DNA of 64,000 nt, from the NCBI GenBank assembly GCA_014237465.1, contig JABZFM010000005.1:203900-267899 (forward strand). Reading direction: 5' to 3'. Position numbers and translations under genes: made by a program. The notes under the pieces are model-generated. The model was given only the letters and a program-made list of their open reading frames with translations. It was not told the origin of the DNA and made no database searches. Shown piece by piece: positions 1 to 9,642 of this stretch. Each line of letters begins with the position of its first letter. The first letter of the stretch is position 1. The stretch comes from Desulfobacteraceae bacterium (GTDB lineage: Bacteria > Desulfobacterota > Desulfobacteria > Desulfobacterales > Desulfosalsimonadaceae).

Positions 1-813
1 AAATCCAACTTCCCAAAGGATATTGTTAAAACTTTATTATCTGAGAAGATAACCGGTTTTCATGGTGTGCCATCACTATGGAATATACTTCTTCAAAATC
101 ATTCTCCTTTTGCCAAACATGGATACTCTCATCTCAGATATATTTCGATAATAGGAGAAGCCTTTTCAAAAAAGCAGTTGATGAAGTTAAAAAATATTTT
201 AAAAGATACGGATTTTTTTATAATGTATGGGACAACAGAAGCTTTCAGGTCAACATTTCTTTCGCCAAAAGATTTTGAAAGAAAAATAACTTCTGTTGGG
301 AAACCATTTCCTGGTGTGGATATTTCAATTGTTGATGCACAGAACAATACTTGCAGACCTGGTGAAATTGGTGAAATTGTTCATAAAGGAGTATTTATAT
401 CACCTGGGTATTGGAATGATCCTGAAAAATCTAATGACATATTTAAATATAATTCTCTGTATACCAGGGATTTGGGAAAAATTGATGATGAAGGGTATCT
501 GTACTTTTTGGGACGAAAAGATGGAATGATTAAAACAAATGGGTATAGGGTAAGCCCTAAAGAGATAGAAGATTGCTTATACGGCATTGAGGAAATAAAA
601 GAAGTCGCGATTACTGGTACTTCAGATGAAATGATCGGAAATAAAATAAAAGCTGTTGTTGTATGCCGTGATGAAAATACTTTATCCCCACGAGATGTAA
701 TTAGTCATTGTAAAAAAATACTTCCGAATTATATGGTACCTGAAGTCGTTGAATTTTTGGATGTACTACCGAAAACCAGCTCAGGGAAAATAAATAGATC
801 TTTATTAGACTAG
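1..813 (+). CDS. Acyl-CoA ligase / AMP-binding enzyme, 5' end missing
   Basis: The reading frame is open from base 1, so the gene starts before the window and only the C-terminal ~270 residues are present. ANL-superfamily motifs appear in order: the A5 motif MYGTTEA, an A7-like YTRDLG, the A8 hinge (GRKDGMIKTNGYRVSPKEIE) and the A10 lysine motif PKTSSGKINR near the C-terminus. Such enzymes activate a carboxylic acid as acyl-AMP and pass it to CoA or a carrier protein. Acyl-CoA ligases and acyl-CoA dehydrogenases are common in exosortase-linked polysaccharide loci, and both occur here (see 3787-4932). The substrate cannot be read from the sequence. A GTG at 67 is an internal codon of this frame, not a start. 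Confidence 0.88.
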   Translation, partial: KSNFPKDIVKTLLSEKITGFHGVPSLWNILLQNHSPFAKHGYSHLRYISIIGEAFSKKQLMKLKNILKDTDFFIMYGTTEAFRSTFLSPKDFERKITSVGKPFPGVDISIVDAQNNTCRPGEIGEIVHKGVFISPGYWNDPEKSNDIFKYNSLYTRDLGKIDDEGYLYFLGRKDGMIKTNGYRVSPKEIEDCLYGIEEIKEVAITGTSDEMIGNKIKAVVVCRDENTLSPRDVISHCKKILPNYMVPEVVEFLDVLPKTSSGKINRSLLD

Positions 814-885
814 TTTTTAAATTTTCTCAAACAATCTAAATAATTCAATAAACACGAATTATGGCAACTTAACAAAAAGATACCC

Positions 886-1887
886 ATGCAACGATGTATA
901 TCATGTATTCTTCCTGTAACTTTTCCAGGTATAGAATTTAATTCTTCTGGAGTTTGCTCTGTATGTGAGAAATATAAAGAGCAGAAAGCATACCTTCCCT
1001 CCTTACAGAAACTGAAGGTTAAGCTTGATAAAATAATTAATGAAAACAGATCCACGAATACACAATATGATGCCCTTGTTGCTTTCAGTGGCGGGAAGGA
1101 CAGCACATATCTTATCTATACTCTTAAAAAAGAATACAACCTTAAAATCCTTGCCTTTACTTTTGATAATGGCTTTATGCCGGATCATACATTTTTAAAT
1201 ATAAAAAATGTCCTGGAAAAACTTGATGTAGACCATCTTATTTTAAAACCAAGGTATGATATTATTAAGAGGATATTCTCCACAAGTGCTGAGGAGGATA
1301 TATTTCCGACTTCACTTTTAAAATTTGGAAGTTCTATCTGTATTTCCTGCATTAGAATGGTTACAAATCTATCGCTGAAAACTGCCATTGAAAAACAGAT
1401 TCCAATGGTAATGATAGGAAACAGTCCGGGACAATTTATTCAGTCTGAAAATGAGATAATTTATAAAGACAACAGAATCCCCTATGGATTAAAAAGAAGA
1501 CTATTTAAACCCCTTGCAGATAAAATCAGTGAAGATGTTTATTATTATTTTTTGTTAGATAAGGAACAATACAAAACCAGACCTTTCCCGTATACTATTA
1601 ATCCATTACCCATAATTGGTTATGATGAAAGTCAAATTTATAAGATAATGACCAAGCTTGGTTGGAAAAGACCGGATGATGTAGATCCGAATTCTTCAAA
1701 TTGTCAACTAAATGCTCTCGGGATAATTAAACATCAGGAAAAATTGAATTTTCATCCCTATGATTATGAAATGAGTATGCTGGTTCGCCTTGGAATAATA
1801 AGTCGGGATGAGGCGTTAAGAAGAGTTGAAGATCCCACAGGTCAAACAGCAGATATTGCCGCTGATATTTCAGAAAAGTTATCCTGA
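886..1887 (+). CDS. PP-loop N-acetyl-sugar amidotransferase (WbpG/PseA-like)
   Basis: A 333-residue protein with an N-terminal CxxC pair (Cys4/Cys7) and a second pair (Cys24/Cys27) that look like a zinc ribbon, followed by the ATP-pyrophosphatase PP-loop SGGKDS at residues 68-73. A further CISC pair lies near residue 150. This layout matches the WbpG/PseA/LegG-type family, which adenylates an acetamido sugar and replaces oxygen with nitrogen to give an amidino group, usually with ammonia from a HisH/HisF-like partner. No such partner is visible in the window. A diverged paralogue lies at 43475-44587. The gene is followed by an AsnB-type amidotransferase, so the two may act on the same sugar. 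No strong ribosome binding site precedes the ATG. Confidence 0.85.
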   Translation: MQRCISCILPVTFPGIEFNSSGVCSVCEKYKEQKAYLPSLQKLKVKLDKIINENRSTNTQYDALVAFSGGKDSTYLIYTLKKEYNLKILAFTFDNGFMPDHTFLNIKNVLEKLDVDHLILKPRYDIIKRIFSTSAEEDIFPTSLLKFGSSICISCIRMVTNLSLKTAIEKQIPMVMIGNSPGQFIQSENEIIYKDNRIPYGLKRRLFKPLADKISEDVYYYFLLDKEQYKTRPFPYTINPLPIIGYDESQIYKIMTKLGWKRPDDVDPNSSNCQLNALGIIKHQEKLNFHPYDYEMSMLVRLGIISRDEALRRVEDPTGQTADIAADISEKLS

Positions 1888-1964
1888 TATGTACTTATAA
1901 TTAACCGAATTCCTTTCATTAAAAAATTCAAAATTTTTTCAACTCAACAAACTCAATAAATCTA

Positions 1965-3740
1965 ATGTGCGGAATTTGCGGAATATATAATTATAATAAA
2001 GACGCGCCTGTCTCTGAAGACATAATAAATAGTATGAATAATACTATGGTACACAGGGGACCGGATGATAGTGGATTATTTATTGGTCAGTTTATAGGAC
2101 TTGGCCACAGAAGGCTTTCCATTATTGATATCCACAGTGGCAAACAGCCAATGTGCAATGAGGATGGCTCGATTTGGGTTACCTATAACGGAGAAATATA
2201 TAATTTTCTGGAGTTGAAAGATCAGCTCCTAAAGAAAGGACATGTTTTTAAAACAAATTGTGATACTGAGGTTATTGTACATGCCTTTGAGGAGTATGGA
2301 TTCGAATGTGTTTTAAAGTTTAATGGCATGTTTGCATTTGCTGTATGGGACAGTAAAAATGAGGTGCTGTTTCTGGCAAGGGATAGATTAGGTATCAAAC
2401 CTCTTTACTACTCAATAATCAATGGTAATTTTATTTTTGCTTCTGAAATAAAGGCAATTTTGCAACATCCCATGATAGAGCCTGAAGTTGAGTTGAATTC
2501 TATTCCTGAGTATTTGTTTTGTACTTCACTGCTAAATGCCAATACAATGTTTAAGGATATTTTTTCTGTCCCCGCAGGACATACAATTGTTTTTAAAAAT
2601 AAAACAAAACAGGTATCTGAATACTGGGATATTAAATTGGAAGATATTCAGAGTGGTGATACTTCGATTGACCGGTATAAAGAGAAGATTTTCAGCCTCC
2701 TTGATGATTCAGTCCGAATGAGACTGATGAGTGACGTTCCTTTTGGATCGTTGCTGAGTGGAGGGCTGGATTCCAGTATTATATCCGCGCTGGCTACAAG
2801 ATATGTGAATGATAATTTAATGACATTTGCAATGGAATATTCGAAAAATATTCAACTTGGCAAGTCAAATATAGATACAGAATTTGCCGGAATAATGGCA
2901 AATACATTTCAAACTGACCATAGAGAATTTATATTTGATCCGGAAGAATATAAAGAAGTCTTTGAGAAAGTTACCTGGCATCTGGAAAAACCGATTGAAC
3001 TAACCACACCATCTTTATATCTTTTACATAAAAGCCTTAAACAGCATATTACAGTTGTATTATCCGGAGAAGGGGCAGATGAACTTTTGGGAGGGTATTT
3101 CTTTTTTTTAAAAGAAGCTCAGACAAATCAATTATCAGAATTTCCATGGGCACCTTATTTTAAAGAAGTATCCATGCTGATTAATCCGGAGATTGAAAGG
3201 GAAACCAGGTTTAAGGAGAATGTAAAAACATCCCTCAACGATTTTTTAAACAAATTTAAAACTAATGATTTTTTAAATAAGGTCTTATACTTGTTTATAA
3301 AAATTTATCTTTTGGAAATGCTTGAGCGTCAGGACAAAACCAGCATGGCCTGGAGTGTTGAGGCAAGAGTACCTTTTCTTGATCATCGTCTGGTGGAAAA
3401 TATTGTGAATATTCCTTCGAGATATAAATTCAAAGACGATAATGAAAAGTATTTATTAAAAGAGAGTTTCAGGGACATTATCCCACCAGTTATCATTAAT
3501 AGAAAGAAGAAACCTTTTCCGTTTCCTGTTGATCCTATGTCTGTATACAGACAGAAAAATATTGCAAACGATCTTGTTCAATCAGGTACTTCCAGAATAT
3601 CTCACTATTTTGATAAAAAAATGACTAATAATTTTTTTAATAAAAAAAATGAGTTTAAAGGAATTGACAGCCTTGCGATTTTTAGAACTTCTCATTCAAT
3701 AATAGCTCTTGAAATGTGGCATAAAGCCTTTGGAGTATAA
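1965..3740 (+). CDS. Asparagine synthase-type glutamine amidotransferase
   Basis: A 591-residue two-domain protein. The mature N-terminus is Cys2 (MCGICG), the class II glutaminase nucleophile, and the glutaminase domain shows RGPDD, GHRRLSIID and NGEIYN. The synthetase domain has the PP-loop SGGLDSS near residue 265 and SGEGADELLGG further on. The family hydrolyses glutamine and transfers ammonia to an AMP-activated carboxylate. In polysaccharide and exosortase loci such proteins are thought to amidate uronic acids or other acidic residues, not aspartate. A second complete copy lies at 58519-60414 and a third, altered one at 60518-62299. The substrate is unknown. Confidence 0.9.
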   Translation: MCGICGIYNYNKDAPVSEDIINSMNNTMVHRGPDDSGLFIGQFIGLGHRRLSIIDIHSGKQPMCNEDGSIWVTYNGEIYNFLELKDQLLKKGHVFKTNCDTEVIVHAFEEYGFECVLKFNGMFAFAVWDSKNEVLFLARDRLGIKPLYYSIINGNFIFASEIKAILQHPMIEPEVELNSIPEYLFCTSLLNANTMFKDIFSVPAGHTIVFKNKTKQVSEYWDIKLEDIQSGDTSIDRYKEKIFSLLDDSVRMRLMSDVPFGSLLSGGLDSSIISALATRYVNDNLMTFAMEYSKNIQLGKSNIDTEFAGIMANTFQTDHREFIFDPEEYKEVFEKVTWHLEKPIELTTPSLYLLHKSLKQHITVVLSGEGADELLGGYFFFLKEAQTNQLSEFPWAPYFKEVSMLINPEIERETRFKENVKTSLNDFLNKFKTNDFLNKVLYLFIKIYLLEMLERQDKTSMAWSVEARVPFLDHRLVENIVNIPSRYKFKDDNEKYLLKESFRDIIPPVIINRKKKPFPFPVDPMSVYRQKNIANDLVQSGTSRISHYFDKKMTNNFFNKKNEFKGIDSLAIFRTSHSIIALEMWHKAFGV

Positions 3741-3786
3741 ATCAGATAGGTTGTAAATAGCGAGAATAAGGACGGGTGGATAAATA

Positions 3787-4932
3787 ATGGGGAAAAATAA
3801 ACTGCAGAAAAGGGTACTTGATAGCGCCAAAGAGTTTATTGCAAAAGAAATAGCCCCGGTTGCTGCAATGACAGATGAAAAAGAAAAATTTCCTTTGAAG
3901 AATTTTAAAGAAATGGGCAGGCTTGGTTTTCTGGGAATACCATATCCTGAAAAATTCGGCGGAGCTGAACTCGATTACCTTACTTATGCAACTATTGTGA
4001 GGGAGATCGCAAAAGTTTGTGCTTCAACTGCAATGTCTGTTGTTGCGCATACCGGTTTGGCTGGTAATCCCATATTTAGTTTTGGATCAGAAAAACAAAA
4101 AATAAAATTTTTAAAACCTCTTGCCCTCGGAGAAAAAATTGGTGCATTCGGACTTACCGAACCTAATGCCGGGTCTGATATAGCCGCAATGGAAACGACT
4201 GCCGAAAAAAAGGAAAATCATTATATATTAAACGGAACCAAGATATTTATTACAAATGCAAATGTTGCAGATATTTATGTGGTTGCGGCAAAAACATCTC
4301 CTGAAAAAGGAATGATGGGTATCAGCATGTTTGTACTTGAAAAAGGTACTGAAGGTTTTAAGGCATCAGGTAAAAAAGAAAAAAAACTCGGTATGAAAGG
4401 GGCGGATACCGGTGAATTAATATTTGATAATGCTATTGTGCCGGAAAAAAATTTAATTGGAAGAAAAAATTGGGGTCTAAAAATACTGCATCAGACCCTG
4501 GTTGGGGCAAGAATCGGAATGGCTGCAATTGCTTTGGGTATATCAGAGGGTGCACAAAAATACTGCCTGGAATACGTAAAGCAGAGAAAACAATTTGGAG
4601 AATATCTCTACCATTTTCAATCCATAAAAAATATGCTGGCTGACATGGAAATGAATACCAGCGCCGCTGATTTGCTGTTGCAAAAAGCTGCAGTAATGAA
4701 AGATGAGGGCCGAAATGTAACAAAAGAGGCTTCCGAAGCAAAGTTGTTTGCTTCGGAAATGGCTATGAAAATTACCAAAGATGCAATCCAGATATTTGGA
4801 GGGTATGGATATTCTCAGGATTTGCCTCTTGAAAGATTTTTTAGAGATGCCAAAATTACTGAAATTGGTGATGGAACATCTGAAATTCAGAGATTAATTA
4901 TTGCAGACGAAATTATTAAAAGACCAACGTAA
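3787..4932 (+). CDS. Acyl-CoA dehydrogenase family protein
   Basis: A 381-residue protein of normal length for the family, with the FAD-binding signature GAFGLTEPNAGSD and the C-terminal signature around GTSEIQR. It should oxidise an acyl thioester to the enoyl thioester, passing electrons to an ETF-type acceptor. At the position of the usual catalytic Glu (the YEGTSEI region) this protein reads IGDGTSEI, so the base would be Asp362; activity could be altered or the substrate unusual. The upstream acyl-CoA ligase could supply the thioester, and the product could feed an acyltransferase. Dehydrogenases of this family recur in exosortase-type polysaccharide clusters, so a role in degradative beta-oxidation is less likely here. 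Confidence 0.9.
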   Translation: MGKNKLQKRVLDSAKEFIAKEIAPVAAMTDEKEKFPLKNFKEMGRLGFLGIPYPEKFGGAELDYLTYATIVREIAKVCASTAMSVVAHTGLAGNPIFSFGSEKQKIKFLKPLALGEKIGAFGLTEPNAGSDIAAMETTAEKKENHYILNGTKIFITNANVADIYVVAAKTSPEKGMMGISMFVLEKGTEGFKASGKKEKKLGMKGADTGELIFDNAIVPEKNLIGRKNWGLKILHQTLVGARIGMAAIALGISEGAQKYCLEYVKQRKQFGEYLYHFQSIKNMLADMEMNTSAADLLLQKAAVMKDEGRNVTKEASEAKLFASEMAMKITKDAIQIFGGYGYSQDLPLERFFRDAKITEIGDGTSEIQRLIIADEIIKRPT

Positions 4933-5037
4933 AATTCAGTATTCTTTTAAACCTAATCCGGATAAATCGGAAATCCGAAGCATGAAATTCGGAACAAATT
5001 TAAATTCGAAATTCAAATTTGTAAAACACTGGAACTT

Positions 5038-5922
5038 ATGCTCAATTATTTCTATAAAAACTGGCGTAATAGAAAACAAAAAAATCGGATAAAAAGTAGC
5101 TATTATAAAATAAATAGATTTATTACAGATACTTTTTTTAGCTATGATATAAAACAATTAAAAACAGTCCTTCAACAGATGGGTATTAAGGAAAAGGATA
5201 CTGTTTTTCTTCATAGTTCTTTTAGCTATTTTAATGGGTTTAAGGGCGAACCAAGAGATATTATCAATTGTTTAATCGATATTTTGGGAGACGAAGGCAA
5301 CCTGTTAATGCCATCTATGCCCTATTCATCGTCATCATATGACTACCTGAAAAAAAACCCAATTTTTGATGTTAGAAAGACTCCCTCAAGAATGGGGATA
5401 ATATCTGAAATATTTAGAAGAAAAAAAGGTGTTCTTAGAAGTTTACACCCGACACACCCGGTACTGGCCTATGGTAAGGATGCGGCTGAACTTGTGAAAG
5501 ACCATGAAAAATGTAAATATCCTTGTGGAAAAAAAACACCTTTTGATAAATTCAGAAACCTTAATGGTAGGATTTTTCATTTTGATGTGCCTTTTAGCAG
5601 AGGGTTTACTTTTATACATTATCTTGAGGATATGATAAAGGATAGTTTACCTTTCTCTTTATATACCGAAGATCCGATATCTGCAAGAGTATTGGATTAC
5701 CACGGGAAAGAGTTTGAAATAGAAACCTATGTATTTAGTGACAAAGCTGTTAAAACCCGTAACCTCGATATATTAGGGAGATATCTTCTTAAACAGGAAA
5801 AAATAAAGAATTTAAAAATTGGTAAAACAAGACTGCTGCTTGTTTCTGCTGAAGATGCAATTTCCTGCACCCGGAACACCCGGAAGATGCTGGAAAATAA
5901 TATGTATTTTTTTACACTATAG
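5038..5922 (+). CDS. AAC(3)-fold N-acyltransferase, copy 1
   Basis: A 294-residue protein of the Antibiotic_NAT (aminoglycoside 3-N-acetyltransferase) fold. It has the HSSFSYFNGF segment after the first strand, GNLLMPSMPY, and the conserved HPTHPV histidine motif followed by the PCG...PFDKF stretch that closes the acyl-CoA pocket. Members inside surface-glycan clusters are generally thought to acylate amino sugars, not drugs. Two diverged paralogues lie at 8533-9402 and 27897-28763, so the locus may add several acyl groups or act on several amino positions. About 105 bases separate it from the upstream dehydrogenase, with no clear terminator. The acyl donor (CoA or ACP) cannot be told from the sequence. 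Confidence 0.85.
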   Translation: MLNYFYKNWRNRKQKNRIKSSYYKINRFITDTFFSYDIKQLKTVLQQMGIKEKDTVFLHSSFSYFNGFKGEPRDIINCLIDILGDEGNLLMPSMPYSSSSYDYLKKNPIFDVRKTPSRMGIISEIFRRKKGVLRSLHPTHPVLAYGKDAAELVKDHEKCKYPCGKKTPFDKFRNLNGRIFHFDVPFSRGFTFIHYLEDMIKDSLPFSLYTEDPISARVLDYHGKEFEIETYVFSDKAVKTRNLDILGRYLLKQEKIKNLKIGKTRLLLVSAEDAISCTRNTRKMLENNMYFFTL

Positions 5923-6039
5923 AAGGTTTTAACGGTTAGTTGAAAATTATGTCTTTTGGGTTTTATGCAAATAAAGATTCAAAATCGGTTTTAATAATAG
6001 TTATAATTATTTCTTGATAAAAATATTATTGGAATACGA

Positions 6040-7200
6040 ATGAAGCTTATATCAATTGCAGGGGCGCGGCCTAACTTTATAAAACTTGCATCTATAGCAG
6101 ATGCTATTGAGAGGTATAACAATAATAAACCTGCTTACTACACAAACAACATAGAGCATATCATTGTTCATACGGGTCAGCATTATGATCATAAAATGTC
6201 CAAAAGTTTTTTTGACGAGTTAGGTATTCCTAAGCCTGCTATTAATCTGGAAGTTGGATCAGGAACACATGCACAGCAGTCTGCCGAGATTATGAAACGT
6301 TTTGAGAAAGTATTGCTTAACGAAATGCCGGATGTTCTCCTGGTCGTCGGGGACGTCAATTCAACTATTGCTTGTGCCCTTGTTGCCGCGAAAATTCAGT
6401 ATCCTGCTGACCATGCTTTAAAACGGCCAATTATTGTTCATGTCGAAGCTGGTCTCAGATCCTTTGACAGAGAAATGCCGGAAGAAATAAATCGTATTTT
6501 GACTGATTCGTTAAGCGACTTATTATTTGTTACGGAAGAAAGCGCTATCGGAAATCTGCAAAAGGAAGGATGTAAGTCTGAGAAGGTGCATTTTGTTGGA
6601 AATGTGATGATTGATACCCTAAAACGTCATCTGCAAAAAGCAAAGAAATCAAGAATTGCAGATGAATTGCATGTCAATGCCCCTTTCGGGTTAATTACCT
6701 TGCATCGTCCTTCCAATGTTGATCATCTATATCTGTTAAAATCACTTGTTGAATGTTTTGTTGAAATATCAAATAGCCTGAAACTTGTATTCCCGATCCA
6801 TCCGCGCACAAAACATAATCTGGACAAATTTGGCATAATGCCATTGCTGGAAGATGCTCATAATATTACCTTGTTAGATCCCCTTGGTTATCTTGATTTT
6901 CTGAGCCTGATTAATCAGGCAACTGTATTACTCACTGATTCCGGGGGTATCCAGGAAGAGACAACGTATCTGGGAGTCCCTTGTATAACTTTAAGGAAAA
7001 ACACGGAGCGTCCGGTAACGGTTATAGAAGGGACAAATTATCTTATAGGCACAGACACCAGCAAAATTTTTGAGACTGTTTCATTAATCTTAAAGGGCAA
7101 GGGTAAAGATGCCAGGATTCCTAAGTATTGGGATGGCAATGCCGGAGACCGGATAATTAAGATATTGGTAGAAACTTTTTACCAAGAGCTAAGCCAATGA
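6040..7200 (+). CDS. wecB: UDP-N-acetylglucosamine 2-epimerase (non-hydrolysing)
   Basis: A 386-residue protein with all the landmarks of the WecB/MnaA family: HTGQHYDHKMS near residue 45, VVGDVNST, HVEAGLRSFDREMPEE, TLHRPSNVD and DSGGIQEE. It should interconvert UDP-GlcNAc and UDP-ManNAc in the cytoplasm. No UDP-ManNAc dehydrogenase (WecC) is visible nearby, so ManNAc may be used as such or converted by enzymes outside the window. The stop codon overlaps the next start (ATGA), indicating translational coupling with the DUF362 gene. The symbol reflects the family; related paralogues can act on other UDP-HexNAc derivatives. Confidence 0.92.
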   Translation: MKLISIAGARPNFIKLASIADAIERYNNNKPAYYTNNIEHIIVHTGQHYDHKMSKSFFDELGIPKPAINLEVGSGTHAQQSAEIMKRFEKVLLNEMPDVLLVVGDVNSTIACALVAAKIQYPADHALKRPIIVHVEAGLRSFDREMPEEINRILTDSLSDLLFVTEESAIGNLQKEGCKSEKVHFVGNVMIDTLKRHLQKAKKSRIADELHVNAPFGLITLHRPSNVDHLYLLKSLVECFVEISNSLKLVFPIHPRTKHNLDKFGIMPLLEDAHNITLLDPLGYLDFLSLINQATVLLTDSGGIQEETTYLGVPCITLRKNTERPVTVIEGTNYLIGTDTSKIFETVSLILKGKGKDARIPKYWDGNAGDRIIKILVETFYQELSQ

Positions 7201-8540
7201 TGAATCCATCAAGAAGATTACTTTTAAAGCTTGCCACTTTGGCGGCAATTTCTTTTTCTCCCTTATTGCGATTGGCCCGTGCAACAATTTACGAAAAGAA
7301 TGATAATAGTCAGGAAAGTCGCTCGCCACTATCTCTGGGAGTAGAAGATGATGGCTATTCCCATGTTTACCATGCGAAAAACGGCTTGCCCGGGAAAAAT
7401 CTGGCGAAGATAATCGAAATGATGGGCGGGATTGACAGTGTCATCAGCCCACAAGATATTGTTGTCATTAAGCCCAACGCCCAGTGGTGGAATCAGGGTA
7501 TGACCAATACTGATACTCTCATGGCGTTCATTGAATCAGTGCTGGATATACCAGGTTTTTCTGGTGAAATTATTCTTGCAGAAAACCACCATTTCCCGAA
7601 AGATAACTCCCGTGGCTGGACAACAGAAGAACGAAATGGGAAGTTCAACTATAATGAATTAATCGATTATTTTCAAAAAAATGGCTGCCTCAACGTCACC
7701 AAATATCACTGGCATGACGGTGGCCCTTCTGTTCCGGGTTTGCATGGAGGGGCTGAAGGTGCAGGAGTTGTTAAAGGGCCCTGGGAGGGTGATGGTTATG
7801 TTTGGTGCCATGATAAGGTATATAAAAGTACCAGTGGTCATAAAACACTGATGAACTATCCTGTTTTTACATCCTCATACAGTGGTGTGACAATAGATTT
7901 AAAGCATGGAGCCTGGAAGGACGGAAAATATACTGATACACCGGTTAAGCTGATAAACTTTTCCTCATTAAATCACCATGGCACCTGGGCAGGTGCAACA
8001 GCAGCCATTAAAAATTATCTTGGCATTGTAGATATGACCTGCGGTTATCGTGGTACTCAGCCGGAAGGATTTATGAATTTTCATTATATCGGCGTGAAAC
8101 CGTCCAGGGTATCAAAAATCCATTGGCAGCTGGAAATTCTCCGGAGAAAGATGGGTCTTGGCTACATTTCCCATCTTGATGGTGGGGCCATAGGATATTT
8201 TATGCGTAATGTTCGTTTTGCGGATCTAAATATAATCAGTGCTGAATGGGCAGGATGGGGGTCACGAATTGATACATCTTTGCGTGCGAGAACAAAAAGT
8301 GTTTTGGCCAGTAAAGATCCTGTGGCGCTGGATTATTATGCCTTTAAAAATGTTTTGCTCCCGGTAACACCGAAAGAGGCCAGAAGCATTAATCACAATT
8401 ATTCATTTTACGACTGCAATGACCCTGATCAAAAGGATAGCCGGCTGCGCTGGTATTTAAAAGAGTGCCATGAGCAAGGAATTGGTAATTTTACTCAGGA
8501 TAAAGTGAAAATTCATAAAGCCGATCTCCACCATGCGTAA
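7197..8540 (+). CDS. DUF362 protein with Tat-like signal
   Basis: A 447-residue protein beginning with a twin-arginine-type signal (SRRLLLK followed by a hydrophobic stretch, about residues 5-30), so it is probably exported folded. The body resembles DUF362: IVVIKPNAQWWNQ near residue 90, a conserved HHGTWAGATAAIKNYLG segment, and KSVLASKDPVALDYYAF near the C-terminus. The function of the family is not settled. Ferredoxin-type DUF362 proteins carry a 4Fe-4S domain, but I see no CxxCxxC motif here. It overlaps the epimerase by 4 bases and the following acyltransferase by 8 bases, so all three are translated together. A periplasmic role in glycan processing is an inference from context. Confidence 0.75.
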   Translation: MMNPSRRLLLKLATLAAISFSPLLRLARATIYEKNDNSQESRSPLSLGVEDDGYSHVYHAKNGLPGKNLAKIIEMMGGIDSVISPQDIVVIKPNAQWWNQGMTNTDTLMAFIESVLDIPGFSGEIILAENHHFPKDNSRGWTTEERNGKFNYNELIDYFQKNGCLNVTKYHWHDGGPSVPGLHGGAEGAGVVKGPWEGDGYVWCHDKVYKSTSGHKTLMNYPVFTSSYSGVTIDLKHGAWKDGKYTDTPVKLINFSSLNHHGTWAGATAAIKNYLGIVDMTCGYRGTQPEGFMNFHYIGVKPSRVSKIHWQLEILRRKMGLGYISHLDGGAIGYFMRNVRFADLNIISAEWAGWGSRIDTSLRARTKSVLASKDPVALDYYAFKNVLLPVTPKEARSINHNYSFYDCNDPDQKDSRLRWYLKECHEQGIGNFTQDKVKIHKADLHHA

Positions 8541-9402
8541 TTTCATAGCAAAAAAACTGTCACCCACCCGAAAGAGAAAAATCAAAGCCTTTTTTAATAA
8601 AATAAAGAAAAAGTACGTTGATACTTTTTTGTCTTATTCACCAGCAGACCTTCAAAAAAAATTACAGGGGCTGGAAATAAAACAGGACGATACCATTATG
8701 GTGCATAGTGGCTGGTCTCCTTTCAACGGTTTCCAGGGAACGGCACAGGATGCAATTAAGATTTTTAAAGAAGCCATTGGCCCTGAAGGTACCTTGCTTA
8801 TGGTCTCCATGTCCTACAGGAATGCGGCTTATGAATATTTCGAAAAGCTAAAATGTTTTAATGTACGTCGAACGTCTGGACGGATGGGGTTGATGTCAGA
8901 AATATTCAGGCGGCAAAAAGATGTTTTGCGCAGCCTTCATCCTGCCCACCCGGTTTTAGCCTGGGGCAAAGAGGCTACATGGTTTACACTTGGGCATGAG
9001 AACTGCGGTTTTTCGTGTGGAGAAGGGAGCCCTTTTGAAAAACTATCGAAACATAATGGTAAAGTGCTTTTCTTTGATGTTGAGTTTAACACGATGACTT
9101 TTTTCCACTATATCGAGCATGTTATTCGTGAGAAATTGCCGTTTCCTTTGTACGGCGAAAAAGAATATGATTTAAAGATTATAGATTATGAAGGGCAGGA
9201 GATCCATGTTAAAGCCCATGCTTTTTCAAAGGAGGCGGTGGCTGGGCGGCGACCAATGCTTTTAGAAAAGGAAGTGTTGAAAAGGCAGTGCTTTTCCTGG
9301 AAAAAAATTGGCAATACTTCAATTGGGGTTATTAATGCTGCCGATGCCCTTGAATGTGCAAAGAATATGATATCAAAAGGGAATTTTCTTCATGAAGTCT
9401 AA
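8533..9402 (+). CDS. AAC(3)-fold N-acyltransferase, copy 2
   Basis: A 289-residue paralogue of the proteins at 5038 and 27897. It keeps the HSGWSPFNGFQG segment, GTLLMVSMSY, the HPAHPV histidine motif and the PFEKL segment after the CGEG loop. It probably transfers an acyl group to an amino sugar in the cytoplasm. The start lies 8 bases inside the DUF362 gene, a coupling that suggests joint production even though that protein appears to be exported. Its base composition is somewhat richer in G+C than copy 1, so the copies were probably acquired separately and are not a recent tandem duplication. Confidence 0.84.
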   Translation: MRNFIAKKLSPTRKRKIKAFFNKIKKKYVDTFLSYSPADLQKKLQGLEIKQDDTIMVHSGWSPFNGFQGTAQDAIKIFKEAIGPEGTLLMVSMSYRNAAYEYFEKLKCFNVRRTSGRMGLMSEIFRRQKDVLRSLHPAHPVLAWGKEATWFTLGHENCGFSCGEGSPFEKLSKHNGKVLFFDVEFNTMTFFHYIEHVIREKLPFPLYGEKEYDLKIIDYEGQEIHVKAHAFSKEAVAGRRPMLLEKEVLKRQCFSWKKIGNTSIGVINAADALECAKNMISKGNFLHEV

Positions 9403-9462
9403 GGACAGAACAACATATTCAGAAATCTCTAAGGGTTCACGAAGAAAAAAATACACAATTTC

Positions 9463-9595
9463 AGGAGTCAAGGCACCCGGATGGCAAGACGCGAGGAGGG
9501 CGAATAACGGGCTATTTAACCGACGAGCAACGCAGTCAGATGGGATGGATCGGCGCATCAAAATGTGAAGTTATTTTTGAGCGAGCCCTAAGTAG
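9463..9595. repeat. Possible dispersed intergenic repeat
   Basis: The 240-base gap between 9402 and 9643 holds a GC-richer stretch, with runs such as GGATGGCAAGACGCGAGGAG, and it ends in GAAGTTATTTTTGAGCGAGC. It has no ORF with a ribosome binding site and differs in composition from the AT-rich flanks. It has the look of a multi-copy intergenic element, but no second copy is present in this window, so the call rests on composition and style only. Confidence 0.3.
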
Positions 9596-9642
9596 ATTAG
9601 ATATTTTTTGTTAAAGATGATTTAAACATAGGGACTGAATAA

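Noticed and set aside
4433..4741. Minus-strand gene inside the acyl-CoA dehydrogenase
   Set aside because: Shadow frame opposite a well-conserved enzyme.
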